Shown here: piece after piece, positions 23,750 through 38,643 of the stretch
Numbering within the stretch: the stretch's first letter is position 1
Layout of the letters: every line of letters starts with the position of its first letter
Assembly (NCBI RefSeq): GCF_003415675.1
Contig: NZ_QFZK01000011.1
Span: 1-64,000 of the forward strand
Direction of reading: 5' to 3'
Origin: Rhodoferax lacus
Lineage (GTDB): Bacteria > Pseudomonadota > Gammaproteobacteria > Burkholderiales > Burkholderiaceae_C
DNA: 64,000 nucleotides
Position numbers and translations under genes: made by a program
Notes under the pieces: model-generated
Told to the model about the DNA's origin: nothing
The model's database searches: none
What the model saw: the letters and a program-made list of their open reading frames with translations, nothing else

Positions 23750-25948
23750 ATGCTGACCGCAAACGATATTTCCGCCCTCATGCGGGCCGACCACGGTGAT
23801 GCATTCAGTGTCCTGGGCATGCACGAAAACGCAGGCGCCATCTGGGTCAACGCGGTGTTGCCCGGCGCGAGCAGCGTCACCGTGCTGGACCGTCACACTG
23901 GCATTGCGCGTGGCACTCTGCTGCCTCTGGATGACAGCGCTGTTTTCAGCGGCAAGCTGCCGGGTGCCACCGAGCGCTTTGAGTACCAGCTGCAGATCGA
24001 ATGGGCCCCGGCCCCCGAGCGCACCACGCCGCACAGCCAGGTGCTCGAAGACGCCTACCGCTTCCCGTTTGTGCTGCAGGAGATGGATGTCTGGCTCTTG
24101 GGCGAAGGCTCGCACCAGCGCCCCTTTGAGTGCCTGGGCGCCCACCTCACAACGCTGCTGGGTGTGGAGGGTGTGAGTTTTGCAGTCTGGGCGCCCAACG
24201 CGCGGCGCGTCTCGGTGGTGGGCAGCTTCAACCAGTGGGACGGGCGGCGCCACCCCATGCGCCTGCGTCGCGAATGCGGCGTGTGGGAAATCTTCATTCC
24301 TGGCCTGGCCCAGGGCGACATCTACAAGTTCGAGATCCTGGGCGCCAAGGGCACCATTGCGCTGAAGGCCGACCCCTACGCCTTCCAGTCGCAAATGCGC
24401 CCGGACACGGCCAGCGTGGTCTATCCGTTGATGCCGCGGCGCCCCATGCGGCCCGAGCGCCTGGCCGCCAATGCGTTCGAGCAACCCATGAGCATTTACG
24501 AGGTGCACCTGGGCTCCTGGCGCAAGGCGGACGGCTGGCGCTGGCTGAACTACCGCGAGCTGGCGCAGAGTCTCGTGCCTTATGCGAAAGAAATGGGCTT
24601 TACCCATCTGGAGTTGCTGCCCATCAGCGAGCACCCGTTTGACGGCTCCTGGGGCTACCAGCCGCTGGGCCTGTTCTCGCCCACGGCGCGCTTTGGCACG
24701 CCGGAAGAATTCCGCGACTTTGTGGACGCCGCACACGATGCCGGTCTGGGTGTGATCCTGGACTGGGTGCCCGCCCACTTCCCCAGCGACGCCCACGGCC
24801 TGGCCGAGTTTGACGGCACCCACCTGTATGAATACGCCGACCCCAAGGAAGGCTTTCACCAGGACTGGAACACGCTGATCTACAACTTCGGCCGCACCGA
24901 AGTGCGCAACTTCCTGGTAGGCAATGCGCTGTACTGGCTGGAGCGCTTTGGCATTGATGGCCTGCGTGTGGACGCCGTGGCCTCCATGCTGTACCGCGAC
25001 TACAGCCGCCAGGAAGGCCAGTGGATCCCCAACCGCTATGGCGGGCGCGAGAACCTGGAAGCCATTGAATTTTTGCGCCGCATGAACTTCATTGTGGGCA
25101 CCGAGCGCCCCGGCGCCATCACCCTGGCCGAGGAGTCCACGTCGTTTCCCGGTGTCAGCCGCCCGCCCAGCGCGGACTTGCAAAGCGGGGGCCTGGGCTT
25201 TCACTACAAGTGGAACATGGGCTGGATGCATGACACCCTGCAGTACGCGGCCATGGACCCGGTCTACCGCAAGCACCACCAGAACCAGCTCACCTTCGGG
25301 CTGATGTATGCCTTCAGCGAAAACTTTGTGCTGCCGCTCTCGCACGACGAGGTGGTGCACGGCAAGAAGTCCATGCTGGACAAAATGCCGGGCGACCCCT
25401 GGCAGCGCTTTGCCAATTTGCGCGCGCTCTACGGCTATATGTGGGGCTACCCAGGCAAGAAGCTGCTGTTCATGGGTTGCGAGCTGGCCCAACCCACCGA
25501 ATGGGCCGATGCGGGCAGCCTGCCCTGGCACCTGGAGGGGCAAAGCGCCCACCAGGGTGTGCAACGCCTGGTGCGTGACCTCAACCGCGTCTACCAGGCC
25601 TACCCGGCTCTGCACCAGCAGGACGTGAAGCCCGGCGGCTTTGAATGGATCTCGCACAGCGACGCGGCGCAAAGCATCGTGGCCTTTACCCGCTGGGGTG
25701 AGGACGGTAGCTGCGCCGTGGTGGTCTGCAACTTCACACCGGTGCCGCGCCACGGCTTCCGGCTGGGTCTGCCGCAAGCCGGGCAGTGGGCCGAGGTCAT
25801 CAACTCCGACCTTGGCATCTACGGCGGCAGTGGCCTTGCCAACGGCACGCTGACCAGCGAGGCTGTTACCGCCCACCACAAACCCAACTCGGTAGTGCTC
25901 ACCCTGCCCCCCTTGGCCACGGTGATATTGGTAAAACTTTCCGACTGA
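23750..25948 (+). CDS. glgB: 1,4-alpha-glucan branching enzyme GlgB
   Basis: GH13 enzyme that creates alpha-1,6 branches in glycogen. At 732 residues it is full length: an N-terminal beta module, the CBM48 region ([22 protein letters not shown]), then the catalytic barrel. The nucleophile is the Asp in [13 protein letters not shown], the acid/base the Glu in [12 protein letters not shown], and the transition-state pair is [15 protein letters not shown]-terminal all-beta domain completes it. It is the first of six co-directional glycogen genes; the 116-base gap after ruvC should contain the operon promoter, but I cannot assign its boxes confidently. Confidence 0.97.
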   Translation: MLTANDISALMRADHGDAFSVLGMHENAGAIWVNAVLPGASSVTVLDRHTGIARGTLLPLDDSAVFSGKLPGATERFEYQLQIEWAPAPERTTPHSQVLEDAYRFPFVLQEMDVWLLGEGSHQRPFECLGAHLTTLLGVEGVSFAVWAPNARRVSVVGSFNQWDGRRHPMRLRRECGVWEIFIPGLAQGDIYKFEILGAKGTIALKADPYAFQSQMRPDTASVVYPLMPRRPMRPERLAANAFEQPMSIYEVHLGSWRKADGWRWLNYRELAQSLVPYAKEMGFTHLELLPISEHPFDGSWGYQPLGLFSPTARFGTPEEFRDFVDAAHDAGLGVILDWVPAHFPSDAHGLAEFDGTHLYEYADPKEGFHQDWNTLIYNFGRTEVRNFLVGNALYWLERFGIDGLRVDAVASMLYRDYSRQEGQWIPNRYGGRENLEAIEFLRRMNFIVGTERPGAITLAEESTSFPGVSRPPSADLQSGGLGFHYKWNMGWMHDTLQYAAMDPVYRKHHQNQLTFGLMYAFSENFVLPLSHDEVVHGKKSMLDKMPGDPWQRFANLRALYGYMWGYPGKKLLFMGCELAQPTEWADAGSLPWHLEGQSAHQGVQRLVRDLNRVYQAYPALHQQDVKPGGFEWISHSDAAQSIVAFTRWGEDGSCAVVVCNFTPVPRHGFRLGLPQAGQWAEVINSDLGIYGGSGLANGTLTSEAVTAHHKPNSVVLTLPPLATVILVKLSD

Positions 25949-25957
25949 GGTGCTTAG

Positions 25958-29750
<3,793 letters not shown>

Positions 29751-29797
29751 AGACTTTTTTCCTCGACCCACCAAACCATTACAAAACAGGAGCTCAC

Positions 29798-31096
29798 ATG
29801 AATTTTCGGGAAAACACTGCGGCTGCCCAACACGACCGCCAGGCCCAGCCCCACATGCTGGTACGCCGCACCATTGCCCTGGTGCTGGCAGGCGGGCGCG
29901 GTTCGCGCCTGAAGCAACTCACCGACCGGCGCGCCAAGCCTGCGGTGTACTTTGGCGGCAAGTTCCGCATCATTGACTTTGCGCTGTCCAACTGCGTGAA
30001 CTCCGGCATACGCCGCATTGGTGTGATCACCCAGTACAAATCGCACTCGCTCTTGCGCCACCTGCAGCGCGGCTGGAGTTTTCTGCGCGCCGAGCTCAAT
30101 GAGATGGTGGACCTGCTGCCCGCCCAACAGCGCGTGGACGAAGAACACTGGTACCGCGGCACGGCCGATGCCATCTACCAGAACATCGACATCATCCAGA
30201 GCAGCAACCCCGAGTACGTGGTGATCCTGGCCGGCGACCACGTCTACAAGATGGACTACTCGCTGATGCTCAAGGACCACGTGGACAGCGGTGCTGGTTG
30301 CACCGTGGGCTGCATCGAGGTGCCGCGCGCAGAGGCCTCGGCCTTTGGCGTGATGGCCGTGGACGAGAACCGCAAGATCATCGAGTTTGTGGAGAAGCCC
30401 TCAGACCCGCCGCCCATGCCCGGCAATGACGCCGTGTCCCTGGCCAGCATGGGCATTTACATCTTTGATGCGCAGTACCTCTACACCCTGCTGGACGCCG
30501 ACATTGCCGACAAGTCCTCCAGCCACGACTTCGGCAAGGACGTGATTCCGCGCGTGGTGCAGGACGGCCGCGCCATTGCCCACCCCTTCTCTTACTCCTG
30601 TGTGTCCTCCACACCGGAGGCCGCGCCCTACTGGCGCGACGTGGGTACGATTGACGCCTTCTGGGAAGCCAACCTGGACCTGGCCTCGGTCACCCCTGAG
30701 CTGGACATCTATGACACCAGCTGGCCCATCTGGACCAGCCAGCGCCAGCTGCCGCCCGCCAAGTTTGTGCAGGACGCAGAAGGCAAGCACGGCCAGACTA
30801 TCAACACCATGGTCTCGGGTGGCTGCATTGTGTCGGGCTCGGTGGTCAGCAACTCGGTGCTGTTTTCCAGCGTGCGCGTGCACTCCTACTGCGTGATTGA
30901 CCAAGCCGTGCTGCTGCCCGACGTGACCATTGGCCGGGGCTGCCGCCTCAGCAAGGTGGTGGTGGACAGGCGCTGCAACATTCCCGATGGCCTGGTGATC
31001 GGCGAAGATGCGGCGCTGGATGCAGCGCGCTTCGAGCGCACCGAAAATGGTGTGGTGCTGGTAACCCGCGACATGATCAACCGGCTGACACAGTGA
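29798..31096 (+). CDS. glgC: Glucose-1-phosphate adenylyltransferase GlgC
   Basis: Makes ADP-glucose from ATP and glucose 1-phosphate, the committed and normally allosterically controlled step of glycogen synthesis. The 432-residue protein carries the nucleotide loop [42 protein letters not shown], the catalytic-site [16 protein letters not shown], and the C-terminal left-handed beta-helix hexapeptide region ([15 protein letters not shown]). AGGAG lies just before the ATG at 29798. The 47-base gap from pgm is the largest in the operon apart from the first. Confidence 0.97.
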   Translation: MNFRENTAAAQHDRQAQPHMLVRRTIALVLAGGRGSRLKQLTDRRAKPAVYFGGKFRIIDFALSNCVNSGIRRIGVITQYKSHSLLRHLQRGWSFLRAELNEMVDLLPAQQRVDEEHWYRGTADAIYQNIDIIQSSNPEYVVILAGDHVYKMDYSLMLKDHVDSGAGCTVGCIEVPRAEASAFGVMAVDENRKIIEFVEKPSDPPPMPGNDAVSLASMGIYIFDAQYLYTLLDADIADKSSSHDFGKDVIPRVVQDGRAIAHPFSYSCVSSTPEAAPYWRDVGTIDAFWEANLDLASVTPELDIYDTSWPIWTSQRQLPPAKFVQDAEGKHGQTINTMVSGGCIVSGSVVSNSVLFSSVRVHSYCVIDQAVLLPDVTIGRGCRLSKVVVDRRCNIPDGLVIGEDAALDAARFERTENGVVLVTRDMINRLTQ

Positions 31097-31136
31097 CACC
31101 GTAACATCAGCCCTCACTTCAAGGAACCCAAGCCCC

Positions 31137-32606
31137 ATGCCCATGCGCATTCTGCAAGTCAGTGCCGAGATATTCCCCTTGTTGAAAACCGGCGGTCTGG
31201 CCGACATTGCCGGTGCCCTGCCCCTGGCCCTGCAGGCCCAGGGCTGTGATGCGCGGGTGTTGCTGCCCGGCTTCCCGGCGATCCTGGCGGGGCTGAAGGA
31301 CGGGGTACGGGTGGGCTCCTTTGGCACACCCTGGGGCGAATCGGTGGAAGTTCTGTTTGGTGCGCTGCCAGCCCTGAGCACCCAGGAGCACACCATCTAT
31401 GCCTATGTGCTCCATGCCCCCGGCCTGTATGACCGCCCCGGCAACCCCTATGAAGACGCCAACAAGCGCCCCTATGCCGACAACCACCGGCGCTTTGCGG
31501 CACTGGGCTGGGCCGCGGCCCACCTGGCGCACGGCCTGGACCCTCTGTGGCGCGCCCAACTGGTGCATAGCCACGACTGGCACGCTGCCCTGGCCCCCGC
31601 CTGCCTGGCGGTGTGGAATGCCGGCATGGGCCCGCGCGTGCCCAGTGTCTACACCATCCACAACCTGGCCTACCAGGGCGTGTTCTGGCCGCAGAACTTT
31701 GGCGACCTGGGCCTGCCCGGCCATGTGTTCAGCGTGCAGGGCATGGAGTACTTCGGCCAGATCTCCTTCATGAAGGCCGGCCTGTCTTACGCCAGCCACA
31801 TCACGACTGTGAGCCCCACCTACGCGCGCGAGATCCAGACACCCGAGCAGGGCTGCGGCCTGGACGGCCTGCTGCGCGGGCGCGCTTCCCACCTGAGCGG
31901 CATCCTGAACGCCGTGGACGACGCGGTCTGGAACCCGGCCACCGACGTCCACCTGCAGCACCACTATGACGTGCGCAACCTGACCGGCAAGGCCCGCAAC
32001 AAGGCTGAACTGCAGGCCGCCCACGGCCTGAGCGTGGACGCCGATGTACCGCTGTTCACAGTGGTCAGCCGCCTCACTGAGCAAAAGGGATTGCCCCTGG
32101 TGCTGGCCGGTTTGCAGGAGATCCTTTCGCGCGGCGGCCAGTTGCTGGTGCTGGGCAATGGCGACACCCAGCTGGAGCAGGCCTTCACGCTGCAGGCCAA
32201 GGCCCACCCAAGCCAGGTGGCCTTCAAGCTGGGCTATGACGAAGACCTGGCGCACCGCATCTTTGCCGGCAGTGACATCACCCTGGTGCCCTCACGCTTT
32301 GAGCCCTGCGGCCTGACCCAGATGTATGGAATGAAGTACGGCAGCCTGCCTTTGGTGCGCCGCGTGGGGGGCCTGGCCGACACGGTGACGGACACCGACT
32401 TGGAAACCCTGGACGACCAGAGCGCCACCGGCTTTGTCTTCAACGATTTCGATGTACAAGACTACCGGCGCGCCATTCGCCGCGCCTTTGCCCTGTACCG
32501 CCGCCGCTCCGATTGGAACCGCGTGCGCCAGACTGGCATGCGAATTGCATTTGACTGGGCCAGCGCCGCCCAGCAGTACACCAACCTTTACAAGAGTCTG
32601 ATTTAA
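31137..32606 (+). CDS. glgA: Glycogen synthase GlgA
   Basis: GT5 glycogen synthase that transfers glucose from ADP-glucose to the non-reducing ends of alpha-1,4-glucan. The 489-residue protein has the N-terminal ADP-glucose motif [17 protein letters not shown] and [11 protein letters not shown]. The C-terminal Rossmann domain carries [16 protein letters not shown] and [18 protein letters not shown], the GT5 catalytic Glu segment. The ATG at 31137 and the one at 31143 are both possible starts. glgP follows after only four bases. Confidence 0.97.
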   Translation: MPMRILQVSAEIFPLLKTGGLADIAGALPLALQAQGCDARVLLPGFPAILAGLKDGVRVGSFGTPWGESVEVLFGALPALSTQEHTIYAYVLHAPGLYDRPGNPYEDANKRPYADNHRRFAALGWAAAHLAHGLDPLWRAQLVHSHDWHAALAPACLAVWNAGMGPRVPSVYTIHNLAYQGVFWPQNFGDLGLPGHVFSVQGMEYFGQISFMKAGLSYASHITTVSPTYAREIQTPEQGCGLDGLLRGRASHLSGILNAVDDAVWNPATDVHLQHHYDVRNLTGKARNKAELQAAHGLSVDADVPLFTVVSRLTEQKGLPLVLAGLQEILSRGGQLLVLGNGDTQLEQAFTLQAKAHPSQVAFKLGYDEDLAHRIFAGSDITLVPSRFEPCGLTQMYGMKYGSLPLVRRVGGLADTVTDTDLETLDDQSATGFVFNDFDVQDYRRAIRRAFALYRRRSDWNRVRQTGMRIAFDWASAAQQYTNLYKSLI

Positions 32607-32610
32607 GCCA

Positions 32611-35085
32611 ATGACCCCACAAGCTACCGCACAAACCCTGGCCGACTTCCCCTTTGATGCACCGGGCCGGGACCTTGAATCCCTGAAGCACGCGATTGCC
32701 AACAAGCTGATGTTCACCGTTGGCAAAGACCCCAAGACTGCCCGCCCCGAAGACTGGATGCATGCCGCGGCCTATGCCGTGCGCGACCAGCTGGTGGAGC
32801 GGTGGATGAAGACCACGCGCGCCCAGTACGCCCAAGACGCCAAGCGCGTGTACTACATGTCCATGGAGTTCCTGATTGGCCGCACCTTTGGCAACGCCAT
32901 GCTGGCCCTGGGCCTGCGCGAACGCGTGCGCCAGGCCCTGGCAGACTTTGGTGTGGATCTGGATGCCATCACCGAGCTCGAGCCCGACGCGGCCCTGGGC
33001 AACGGCGGCTTGGGGCGCCTTGCGGCCTGTTTCCTGGACTCCATGGCCACGCTCAACATCCCCGGCTTTGGCTACGGCATCCGCTACGACTACGGCATGT
33101 TCCGCCAGACCATTGTGGACGGCCGCCAGGTCGAAGTGCCCGACTACTGGCTGACCCAAGGCAACCCCTGGGAATTTGCCCGCCCTGAAGTCACCTACCG
33201 CGTGCGCTTTGGTGGCCGTGTGGTCAAGGACGGCGACCAGTACAACTGGGTGGACTCCAACGATGTGCAGGCCATGGCCTACGACACCATCATCCCCGGC
33301 TACGACACCATGGCCACCAACACCCTGCGCCTTTGGTCGGCCAAGGCCACGCAGGAGATCGACCTGGGTGCCTTCAACCGCGGCAACTACTTTGCGGCGG
33401 TAGAGACCAAGAACCATTCCGAGAACGTCTCGCGCGTGCTCTACCCGGACGACTCCACCGACTCCGGGCGCGAGCTGCGCCTGCACCAGGAATATTTTTT
33501 CTGCAGCGCCAGCGTGCAGGACTTGCTGCGCCGCTACATGAGCCGCCACAAGGGCTTTGAAGACCTGCCCAACAAAGTCAGCATCCACCTCAACGACACG
33601 CACCCGGTGCTGGCCATCCCCGAGCTGATGCGCCTGCTGCTGGACGAACAGCACCTGCCCTGGGCCGACGCCTGGCGCCTGTGCCAGGGCGTGTTCTCGT
33701 ACACCAACCACACGCTGATGCACGAGGCCCTGGAGACCTGGCCCGTGGGCATGCTCGAGCGCATCCTGCCGCGCCACCTGCAAATCATTTATGACATCAA
33801 CGCCCAGTTCCTCACCGGCCTGGCCCAGGCCGGCGTGGCCGCCGAGATGCTGCGCAAGGTGTCTCTGGTGGACGAGCACGGCGACCGCCGCGTGCGCATG
33901 GCCTACCTGGCCGTGCTGACCAGCCACAGCATCAACGGCGTGTCGGCCCTGCACTCGGAGCTGATGAAGGAATCCATCTTCTCCGACTTTGCGCGCCTGT
34001 GGCCCGAGCGCTTCAACAACAAGACCAACGGCATCACGCCGCGGCGCTGGCTGGCCCAGGCCAACCCGGCGCTCTCGGCCCTTTTGGACAAGAAGATTGG
34101 CACCGGCTGGCGGCGTGATCTGTCGCAGCTCAAGGAGTTGCAGCCGCTGGTCACCAACGAAAAGGTAATCGCCGGTTTCCAGGCCGCCAAGCTGGTCAAC
34201 AAGCAGCGCCTGGCCGCCTGGGTGAAGAAGAACATGGGCCTGGAGATTCCCACCGATGCGCTGTTTGACGTGCAGGTGAAACGCATCCACGAATACAAGC
34301 GCCAATTGCTCAATGTGCTGCATGTGATCACCCGCTACCAGCGCATCCTGGCCAACCCGGACGCACCGGTGGTCCCACGCGTAGTGGTGTTTGCCGGCAA
34401 GGCGGCTTCGGCCTACCACATGGCCAAGAACATCATCCGCCTGATCAACGATGTGGCCAAAGTCATCAACAACGATGCGCGCATTGGCAACAAGCTCAAG
34501 GTGGTGTTCATCCCCAACTACAGCGTCAGCCTGGCCGAGATGATCATCCCCGCAGCCGACCTGTCCGAGCAGATCTCCACTGCCGGCACCGAGGCCTCGG
34601 GCACCGGCAACATGAAGCTCTCGCTCAACGGCGCGCTCACCATCGGCACGCTGGACGGCGCCAATGTAGAGATTTTGCAGAACGTGGGCGCAGATAACAT
34701 TTTCATCTTCGGCATGACCACGCCCGAGGTGGCCACCCTGCGCGCCACCGGCTACCGTCCGGCCAGCATCGTGGAGAAAAACCCCGAACTGGCCGCCACC
34801 CTGAACGCCATCCGCAGCGGCCTGTTCAGCCCCGAGGAGCCCGAGCGCTACCAGTCGATTTATGACGCGCTGGTGACCTGGGGTGACCACTACCTGCTGC
34901 TGGGCGACTATGCCGCCTACATCGCAGCCCAAGAAAAGGTGGACGCGGCCTACCTGGACCCGCAGGCCTGGGCCATCATGGCCCTGCGCAATGTGGCGGC
35001 CATGGGCCCGTTCTCGGCCGACCGCACGATTGCGGAATACGCCGAAAAGATCTGGAACAGCCCGGCGCTGGAAATCGAAGCCTGA
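32611..35085 (+). CDS. glgP: Glycogen phosphorylase GlgP
   Basis: Pyridoxal-phosphate enzyme that releases glucose 1-phosphate from glycogen by phosphorolysis. The 824-residue protein is full length. It has [17 protein letters not shown], the substrate-site [50 protein letters not shown] and the PLP-lysine segment [19 protein letters not shown]. The N-terminal regulatory phosphorylation site of eukaryotic enzymes is absent, as in other bacterial forms. It ends the glg run. Synthesis and breakdown genes are in the same transcript, so flux must be set mainly by enzyme regulation (for example of GlgC). Confidence 0.97.
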   Translation: MTPQATAQTLADFPFDAPGRDLESLKHAIANKLMFTVGKDPKTARPEDWMHAAAYAVRDQLVERWMKTTRAQYAQDAKRVYYMSMEFLIGRTFGNAMLALGLRERVRQALADFGVDLDAITELEPDAALGNGGLGRLAACFLDSMATLNIPGFGYGIRYDYGMFRQTIVDGRQVEVPDYWLTQGNPWEFARPEVTYRVRFGGRVVKDGDQYNWVDSNDVQAMAYDTIIPGYDTMATNTLRLWSAKATQEIDLGAFNRGNYFAAVETKNHSENVSRVLYPDDSTDSGRELRLHQEYFFCSASVQDLLRRYMSRHKGFEDLPNKVSIHLNDTHPVLAIPELMRLLLDEQHLPWADAWRLCQGVFSYTNHTLMHEALETWPVGMLERILPRHLQIIYDINAQFLTGLAQAGVAAEMLRKVSLVDEHGDRRVRMAYLAVLTSHSINGVSALHSELMKESIFSDFARLWPERFNNKTNGITPRRWLAQANPALSALLDKKIGTGWRRDLSQLKELQPLVTNEKVIAGFQAAKLVNKQRLAAWVKKNMGLEIPTDALFDVQVKRIHEYKRQLLNVLHVITRYQRILANPDAPVVPRVVVFAGKAASAYHMAKNIIRLINDVAKVINNDARIGNKLKVVFIPNYSVSLAEMIIPAADLSEQISTAGTEASGTGNMKLSLNGALTIGTLDGANVEILQNVGADNIFIFGMTTPEVATLRATGYRPASIVEKNPELAATLNAIRSGLFSPEEPERYQSIYDALVTWGDHYLLLGDYAAYIAAQEKVDAAYLDPQAWAIMALRNVAAMGPFSADRTIAEYAEKIWNSPALEIEA

Positions 35086-35127
35086 GCAGAGTCATGCCGG
35101 GCCGCGGGGCCCGCATGAATTTGCACC

Positions 35128-35145
35128 GCTTGCGTTAGCGCAAGC
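35128..35145 (+). other. Hairpin after glgP
   Basis: GCTTGCG (35128-35134) pairs with CGCAAGC (35139-35145) around a four-base loop, 42 bases after the glgP stop and before the DUF4389 gene. There is no T tract. It is flanked by GC-rich sequence and may be part of a larger structure at the end of the glycogen transcript. Terminator function is possible but not supported by a tract. Confidence 0.35.
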
Positions 35146-35202
35146 CGGGCCCCAGGGGGTGCGATGCAATCAAGGCTTGTATCGCAGCCCCAGGAGGCCA
35201 CC

Positions 35203-35490
35203 ATGTCTGACACCCCTGCCCCTTTGCCCGGCACCGAGTCCGCTGAGCGCAGCATCTGGCTGCGCGCCCTGCTGATGCTTGTGTTGGCCCTGTGCTTCCA
35301 GCTGGCCAGCTCCCTGCTGGTTGTGCTGGCCTTGGCGCAATGGGTCTTGGTGCTGGTCAGCAAAGACCCGAACGAGCGCCTGAGCTCCTTTGCCCGCAGC
35401 CTGGGGCACTATCTGCGACAGATCGCGGAGTTTGAGGGCTTTGCTTCCCAGGCATTGCCTTTTCCGTTTAGCGACTGGCCCGATGTTTAA
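35203..35490 (+). CDS. DUF4389-family small membrane protein
   Basis: A 95-residue protein with two closely spaced hydrophobic helices (about residues 20-50, including LLMLVLALCFQLASSLLVVL) and a soluble C-terminus (SFARSLGHYLRQIAEFEGFA). The pattern of a double helix followed by F...L..Y..Q...F....... PFPF..WP matches DUF4389. The start at 35203 is chosen because GGAGG lies eight bases before it; an upstream in-frame ATG at 35164 lacks one. Function unknown; it may associate with membrane lipid or lipopolysaccharide enzymes. Confidence 0.72.
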   Translation: MSDTPAPLPGTESAERSIWLRALLMLVLALCFQLASSLLVVLALAQWVLVLVSKDPNERLSSFARSLGHYLRQIAEFEGFASQALPFPFSDWPDV

Positions 35491-35523
35491 CTTCCCCCAT
35501 TGTTTAAACGCCACTGTTTTTTT

Positions 35524-35921
35524 ACTCCCCCATCCCCCCCGCCCCTTACCCCCCGTCGGGGTAAGGGGTGCCTAATACGGACAGCCGATTTGCTTGCTTC
35601 GCGCCGAATACAGAATTACGAACGGTGCGTTACCACCGTTTTTTTTCGCCCAAAGCTCACGCCGCTAGTTCCGAGCGCCGGAGACGCTTGTGCAGTGGCA
35701 AGTGGCAAGTGGCAAGTGGCAAGTGGCAAGTAGCCAAAGCAAAAAATAGAGCACGCAAATACAGAGCGGAAACAAATAAAAGAGAGAAGTGTGGCGTGTG
35801 AGGAAGGAAGAAAGCCGCCACGCCAGTAAGCGCGTAGCCGAAGCGACGAAACCAAATGGGCTGTCCGATCCCGGCACCCCTTACCCCGACGGGGGGTAAG
35901 GGGCGGGGGGGATGGGGGAGT
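35524..35921. repeat. Inverted-repeat element with 49-bp perfect arms in the gene-free stretch 35491-35946
   Basis: The 456-base gap between the convergent DUF4389 and aldehyde dehydrogenase genes has no convincing ORF. Bases 35524-35572 and 35873-35921 are perfect inverted copies of 49 bases, about 300 bases apart. The identity continues imperfectly for about another 30 bases inward (around 35579-35606 against 35839-35869, sharing CGGACAGCC). Each arm contains its own hairpin with an 11-bp stem (CCCCTTACCCC with GGGGTAAGGGG). The interior holds a heptamer tandem repeat and is less GC-rich than the surroundings. The layout is that of a small non-autonomous (MITE-like) insertion or a paired extragenic palindrome; no flanking target duplication was obvious. 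It could act as a bidirectional terminator for the convergent genes. Confidence 0.65.
35694..35728 (+). repeat. Heptamer tandem repeat, five copies
   Basis: Five perfect copies of AGTGGCA in tandem, followed by one degenerate copy (AGTAGCC). It lies inside the inverted-repeat element. Heptamer arrays in non-coding DNA change copy number by slippage, so the array could be polymorphic between strains. It is too short and has no spacers, so it is not a CRISPR. Confidence 0.9.
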
Positions 35922-35946
35922 CAAAAAGCGAGGTCGTCCCGCCCAC

Positions 35947-37377
35947 TCACTCCTGTCCGTACCCAACAATCCCCTTGATTTCCAAGAAATCGTGGATGCC
36001 CCAGTCGGCATACTCACGGCCGTTGCCAGACTGCTTGTAGCCACCAAACGGCGCGTGCGTGTCCCAGTCCGGGTAGTTGATGTTCACCTGCCCCGCGCGC
36101 AACTGCCGTGCCACGCGGCGCGCATGCGCCAGGTCGCCCGACTGCACATAGGCCGCCAGCCCATACACCGTGTCATTGGCAATGGCGATGGCTTCCTCTT
36201 CGGTGTCGTAAGGGATGATGGCCAGCACCGGCCCGAAGATTTCCTCGCGCGCGATGGTCATGGTGGGCGTCACACCACCAAACACCGTGGGGCGCACATA
36301 GTAGCCACGGCTCAGGCCCTCGGGGCGGCCCAGGCCGCCGGACACCAGCGTGGCGCCTTCCTGGATACCCACCTCAATCATGTGCTGGATCTTCTGGAAC
36401 TGCAGTGCGCTCACCACCGGGCCCAGCACCGTGTCATCGGCCTGCGGGTCGCCCACCTTGTGGCCTTCGGCGCTCTGCTTGGCAATGGCCAAAGCCTGGT
36501 CATGCAGGGCGCGCGGCACCAGCATGCGGGTGGGCGCGTCGCACGACTGGCCGGTGTTGCCAAAGCAGCCTTCCACGCCCTTGCGCACCGCGCTCTCCAG
36601 GTCGGCGTCGGCCAGGATGATGTTGGGGGATTTGCCACCCAACTCCTGCGCTACGCGCTTGACAGTATCGGCCGCATTCTTGGCCACCATGATGCCGGCG
36701 CGCGTAGACCCGGTGAAGGAGACCATGTCCACTTCCAGGTGGCCGGACATGGCCTGGCCCACCGAGGGGCCGTCTCCATTGACCATGTTGTAGACACCGG
36801 GCGGGGTACCTGCGGCATGCATGATCTCGGAGAACACGATGCCGCTGATGGGCGCAATCTCGCTGGGCTTGAGCACCACGGTGCAGCCCGCGGCAATGGC
36901 CGGTGCCACCTTGCAGACAATCTGGTTGAGCGGCCAGTTCCAGGGCGTGATCAGCGCGGCTACACCAATGCCTTCATGCACTACGCGGGTAGAACCGCGC
37001 TGGGATTCAAAAGCCATGCCTTCCAGCGCCGCAATCGTGGCCTCCAGGTGCACCCGGCCGGCCCAGGTCTGCGCATCACGGGCCCAGGCCATGGGCGCAC
37101 CCATCTCATCCGACACGGCACGGGCAATGTCCTCCGCGCGTTCGTTGTAGACCTCCAGAATGCGTTTGAGCAGTTGCAGGCGCTCTGCCTTGCTGGTCAG
37201 GGTAAAGGCCGGAAAAGCCGCACGGGCTGCGCCCACGGCACGGTCCACGTCCGCCGCGCTGCCCATGGAAATGCGGGTGTAGGCTTCTTCGGTGGCGGGG
37301 TTGATGACGTCCAGCGTGGCCGGAGTGACCGGGTCAACCCAGGCGCCGTTGATGTAAAACTTGAGGTGGTTGTTCAT
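35947..37377 (-). CDS. NAD(P)-dependent aldehyde dehydrogenase family protein
   Basis: A 476-residue aldehyde dehydrogenase that oxidises an aldehyde to the acid. The catalytic Cys lies in NTGQSCDAPTRM, the general-base Glu in AQELGGKSPNII, the Rossmann segment is FTGSTRAGIMVAKNAA, and the substrate/cofactor stretch is PWNWPLNQIVCKVAPAIAAG. The ATG at 37377 (MNNHLKFYINGAWV) follows an AGGA-containing leader; the in-frame extension to 37470 is not family-like. Substrate cannot be deduced. It stands alone, convergent with the DUF4389 gene and downstream of the lpxC end of the dcw cluster. Confidence 0.92.
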   Translation of the reverse strand: MNNHLKFYINGAWVDPVTPATLDVINPATEEAYTRISMGSAADVDRAVGAARAAFPAFTLTSKAERLQLLKRILEVYNERAEDIARAVSDEMGAPMAWARDAQTWAGRVHLEATIAALEGMAFESQRGSTRVVHEGIGVAALITPWNWPLNQIVCKVAPAIAAGCTVVLKPSEIAPISGIVFSEIMHAAGTPPGVYNMVNGDGPSVGQAMSGHLEVDMVSFTGSTRAGIMVAKNAADTVKRVAQELGGKSPNIILADADLESAVRKGVEGCFGNTGQSCDAPTRMLVPRALHDQALAIAKQSAEGHKVGDPQADDTVLGPVVSALQFQKIQHMIEVGIQEGATLVSGGLGRPEGLSRGYYVRPTVFGGVTPTMTIAREEIFGPVLAIIPYDTEEEAIAIANDTVYGLAAYVQSGDLAHARRVARQLRAGQVNINYPDWDTHAPFGGYKQSGNGREYADWGIHDFLEIKGIVGYGQE

Positions 37378-37484
37378 GCGAAGGAGTCCTGAAAATAGGT
37401 GGCAACACGAAGAATACGCGCAGTCAGCTCCGCACGGTGCATGGCAGAGCAAAAACCCGCACAGCCCCACACGCGGTCACCGTC

Positions 37485-37661
37485 TCAGGCGATCCGCTCC
37501 AGGATCAGTACCGCGAAAAATCCCAGCCCGGCCAGCACCGCCCACTTCAGCACCACCAGGCCAAAACGCTTGAAGCGCTCCTGCCCTGTGCCCACATACA
37601 GCGCGAAGCTGACGATCACGCCCAGTGCACACAGAATAGCCAGCCAGCGGAAGATCAGCAT
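37485..37661 (-). CDS. Small two-helix membrane protein downstream of lpxC, 58 aa
   Basis: The minus-strand frame from ATG 37661 to TGA 37485 encodes 58 residues: a first hydrophobic helix (MLIFRWLAILCALGVIVSFA), a charged turn (GQERFKRFG) and a second helix (VVLKWAVLAGLGFFAVLIL). AAGG lies about seven bases upstream of the ATG, and the gene begins 30 bases after the lpxC stop in the same direction, so it is probably the last gene of the dcw transcript. The hairpin-like two-helix layout with a positive turn is convincing for a real membrane protein. I do not recognise a named family; its position suggests an envelope-related role, which is inference only. Confidence 0.65.
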   Translation of the reverse strand: MLIFRWLAILCALGVIVSFALYVGTGQERFKRFGLVVLKWAVLAGLGFFAVLILERIA

Positions 37662-37691
37662 AAGTGGGCCTTGTGCGATGAACCGCTGTGT

Positions 37692-38615
37692 TTACCAGGC
37701 GCGCGCGGGTTGCGCGAAGCCGGCGGGTGCCTGCTTCACATCTTCGAAGGTCACCACATCCCAGCAGTCCTGGTGCGCCAGCAGCTCGCGCAGCAGTTTG
37801 TTGTTCATGGCGTGGCCCGATCGGAAGGCCGAGTAGCTGGCCAGCAGCGGCTTGCCCACCAGATACAGGTCGCCCATGGCGTCCAGGATCTTGTGCTTCA
37901 CGAACTCGTCGTCATAGCGCAGGCCATCGGCGTTGAGCACCTTGTAGTCGTCCATGACGATGGCGTTGTCCAGCCCGCCGCCCAGGGCCAGGCCGTTGGC
38001 ACGCATCATCTCCACGTCCTTGGTGAAGCCAAAGGTGCGGGCACGCGCGATGTCGCGTGAATACGAGCCGGTGCTCAGGTCAAACTCCACGCGCTGGCCA
38101 GTGGAGTCCACTGCCGGGTGGTTGAAGTCGATCTCGAAGCTGAGCTTGTAGCCATGGAAGGGCTCCAGGCGCGCCCACTTCTCGGTGGGGCCGGACCCCT
38201 CGCGCACTTCCACGGGTTTGAGCAAGCGGATAAAGCGGCGCGGCGCGTTCTGCAACTCGACGCCCGCGCTTTGCAGCAGGAACACAAAGGAGGCGGCCGA
38301 GCCGTCCAGAATCGGAATCTCCTCGGCCGTGATGTCCACATACAGGTTGTCCACGCCCAGGCCAGCACAGGCCGACATCAGGTGTTCCACCGTCAACACC
38401 TTGGCATTGCCTTTTGAGAGCGTGGAGGCCAGCCGTGTGTCCGTCACCGCTTCGGCCGACACCGCAATCTCCACCACCTGTGGCAGGTCCACGCGACGGA
38501 AGACGATGCCGGTGTCAGGGGCAGCAGGCCGCAGCGTGATTTCCACACGCTGGCCGCTGTGCAGGCCCACGCCTACGGCATGGGTGAGGGACTTGAGGGT
38601 TCTTTGTTTGAGCAC
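37692..38615 (-). CDS. lpxC: UDP-3-O-acyl-N-acetylglucosamine deacetylase LpxC
   Basis: Zinc deacetylase carrying out the committed step of lipid A synthesis. The 307 residues match the usual length of about 305. The zinc ligands are in LTVEHLMSA (His), and [13 protein letters not shown] (His and Asp); the catalytic region [14 protein letters not shown] holds the other conserved His. The start is GTG at 38615 ([20 protein letters not shown], the standard family N-terminus); the in-frame extension to 38699 crosses an intergenic repeat and is not family-like. As in many Gram-negatives it closes the division cluster after ftsZ, linking outer-membrane synthesis to division. Confidence 0.96.
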   Translation of the reverse strand: MLKQRTLKSLTHAVGVGLHSGQRVEITLRPAAPDTGIVFRRVDLPQVVEIAVSAEAVTDTRLASTLSKGNAKVLTVEHLMSACAGLGVDNLYVDITAEEIPILDGSAASFVFLLQSAGVELQNAPRRFIRLLKPVEVREGSGPTEKWARLEPFHGYKLSFEIDFNHPAVDSTGQRVEFDLSTGSYSRDIARARTFGFTKDVEMMRANGLALGGGLDNAIVMDDYKVLNADGLRYDDEFVKHKILDAMGDLYLVGKPLLASYSAFRSGHAMNNKLLRELLAHQDCWDVVTFEDVKQAPAGFAQPARAW

Positions 38616-38643
38616 GGCTGCGATTTTAACGGCGCGAGAAGAT

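Noticed and set aside
35694-35728. Tandem heptamer as a CRISPR array
   Set aside because: Copies are contiguous, seven bases long and have no spacers; no cas gene is present.
35568-35801. Short ORFs inside the inverted-repeat element (for example the frame at 35568)
   Set aside because: They run through the heptamer repeat, have no ribosome binding site and give low-complexity Lys/Gln/Val repeats.
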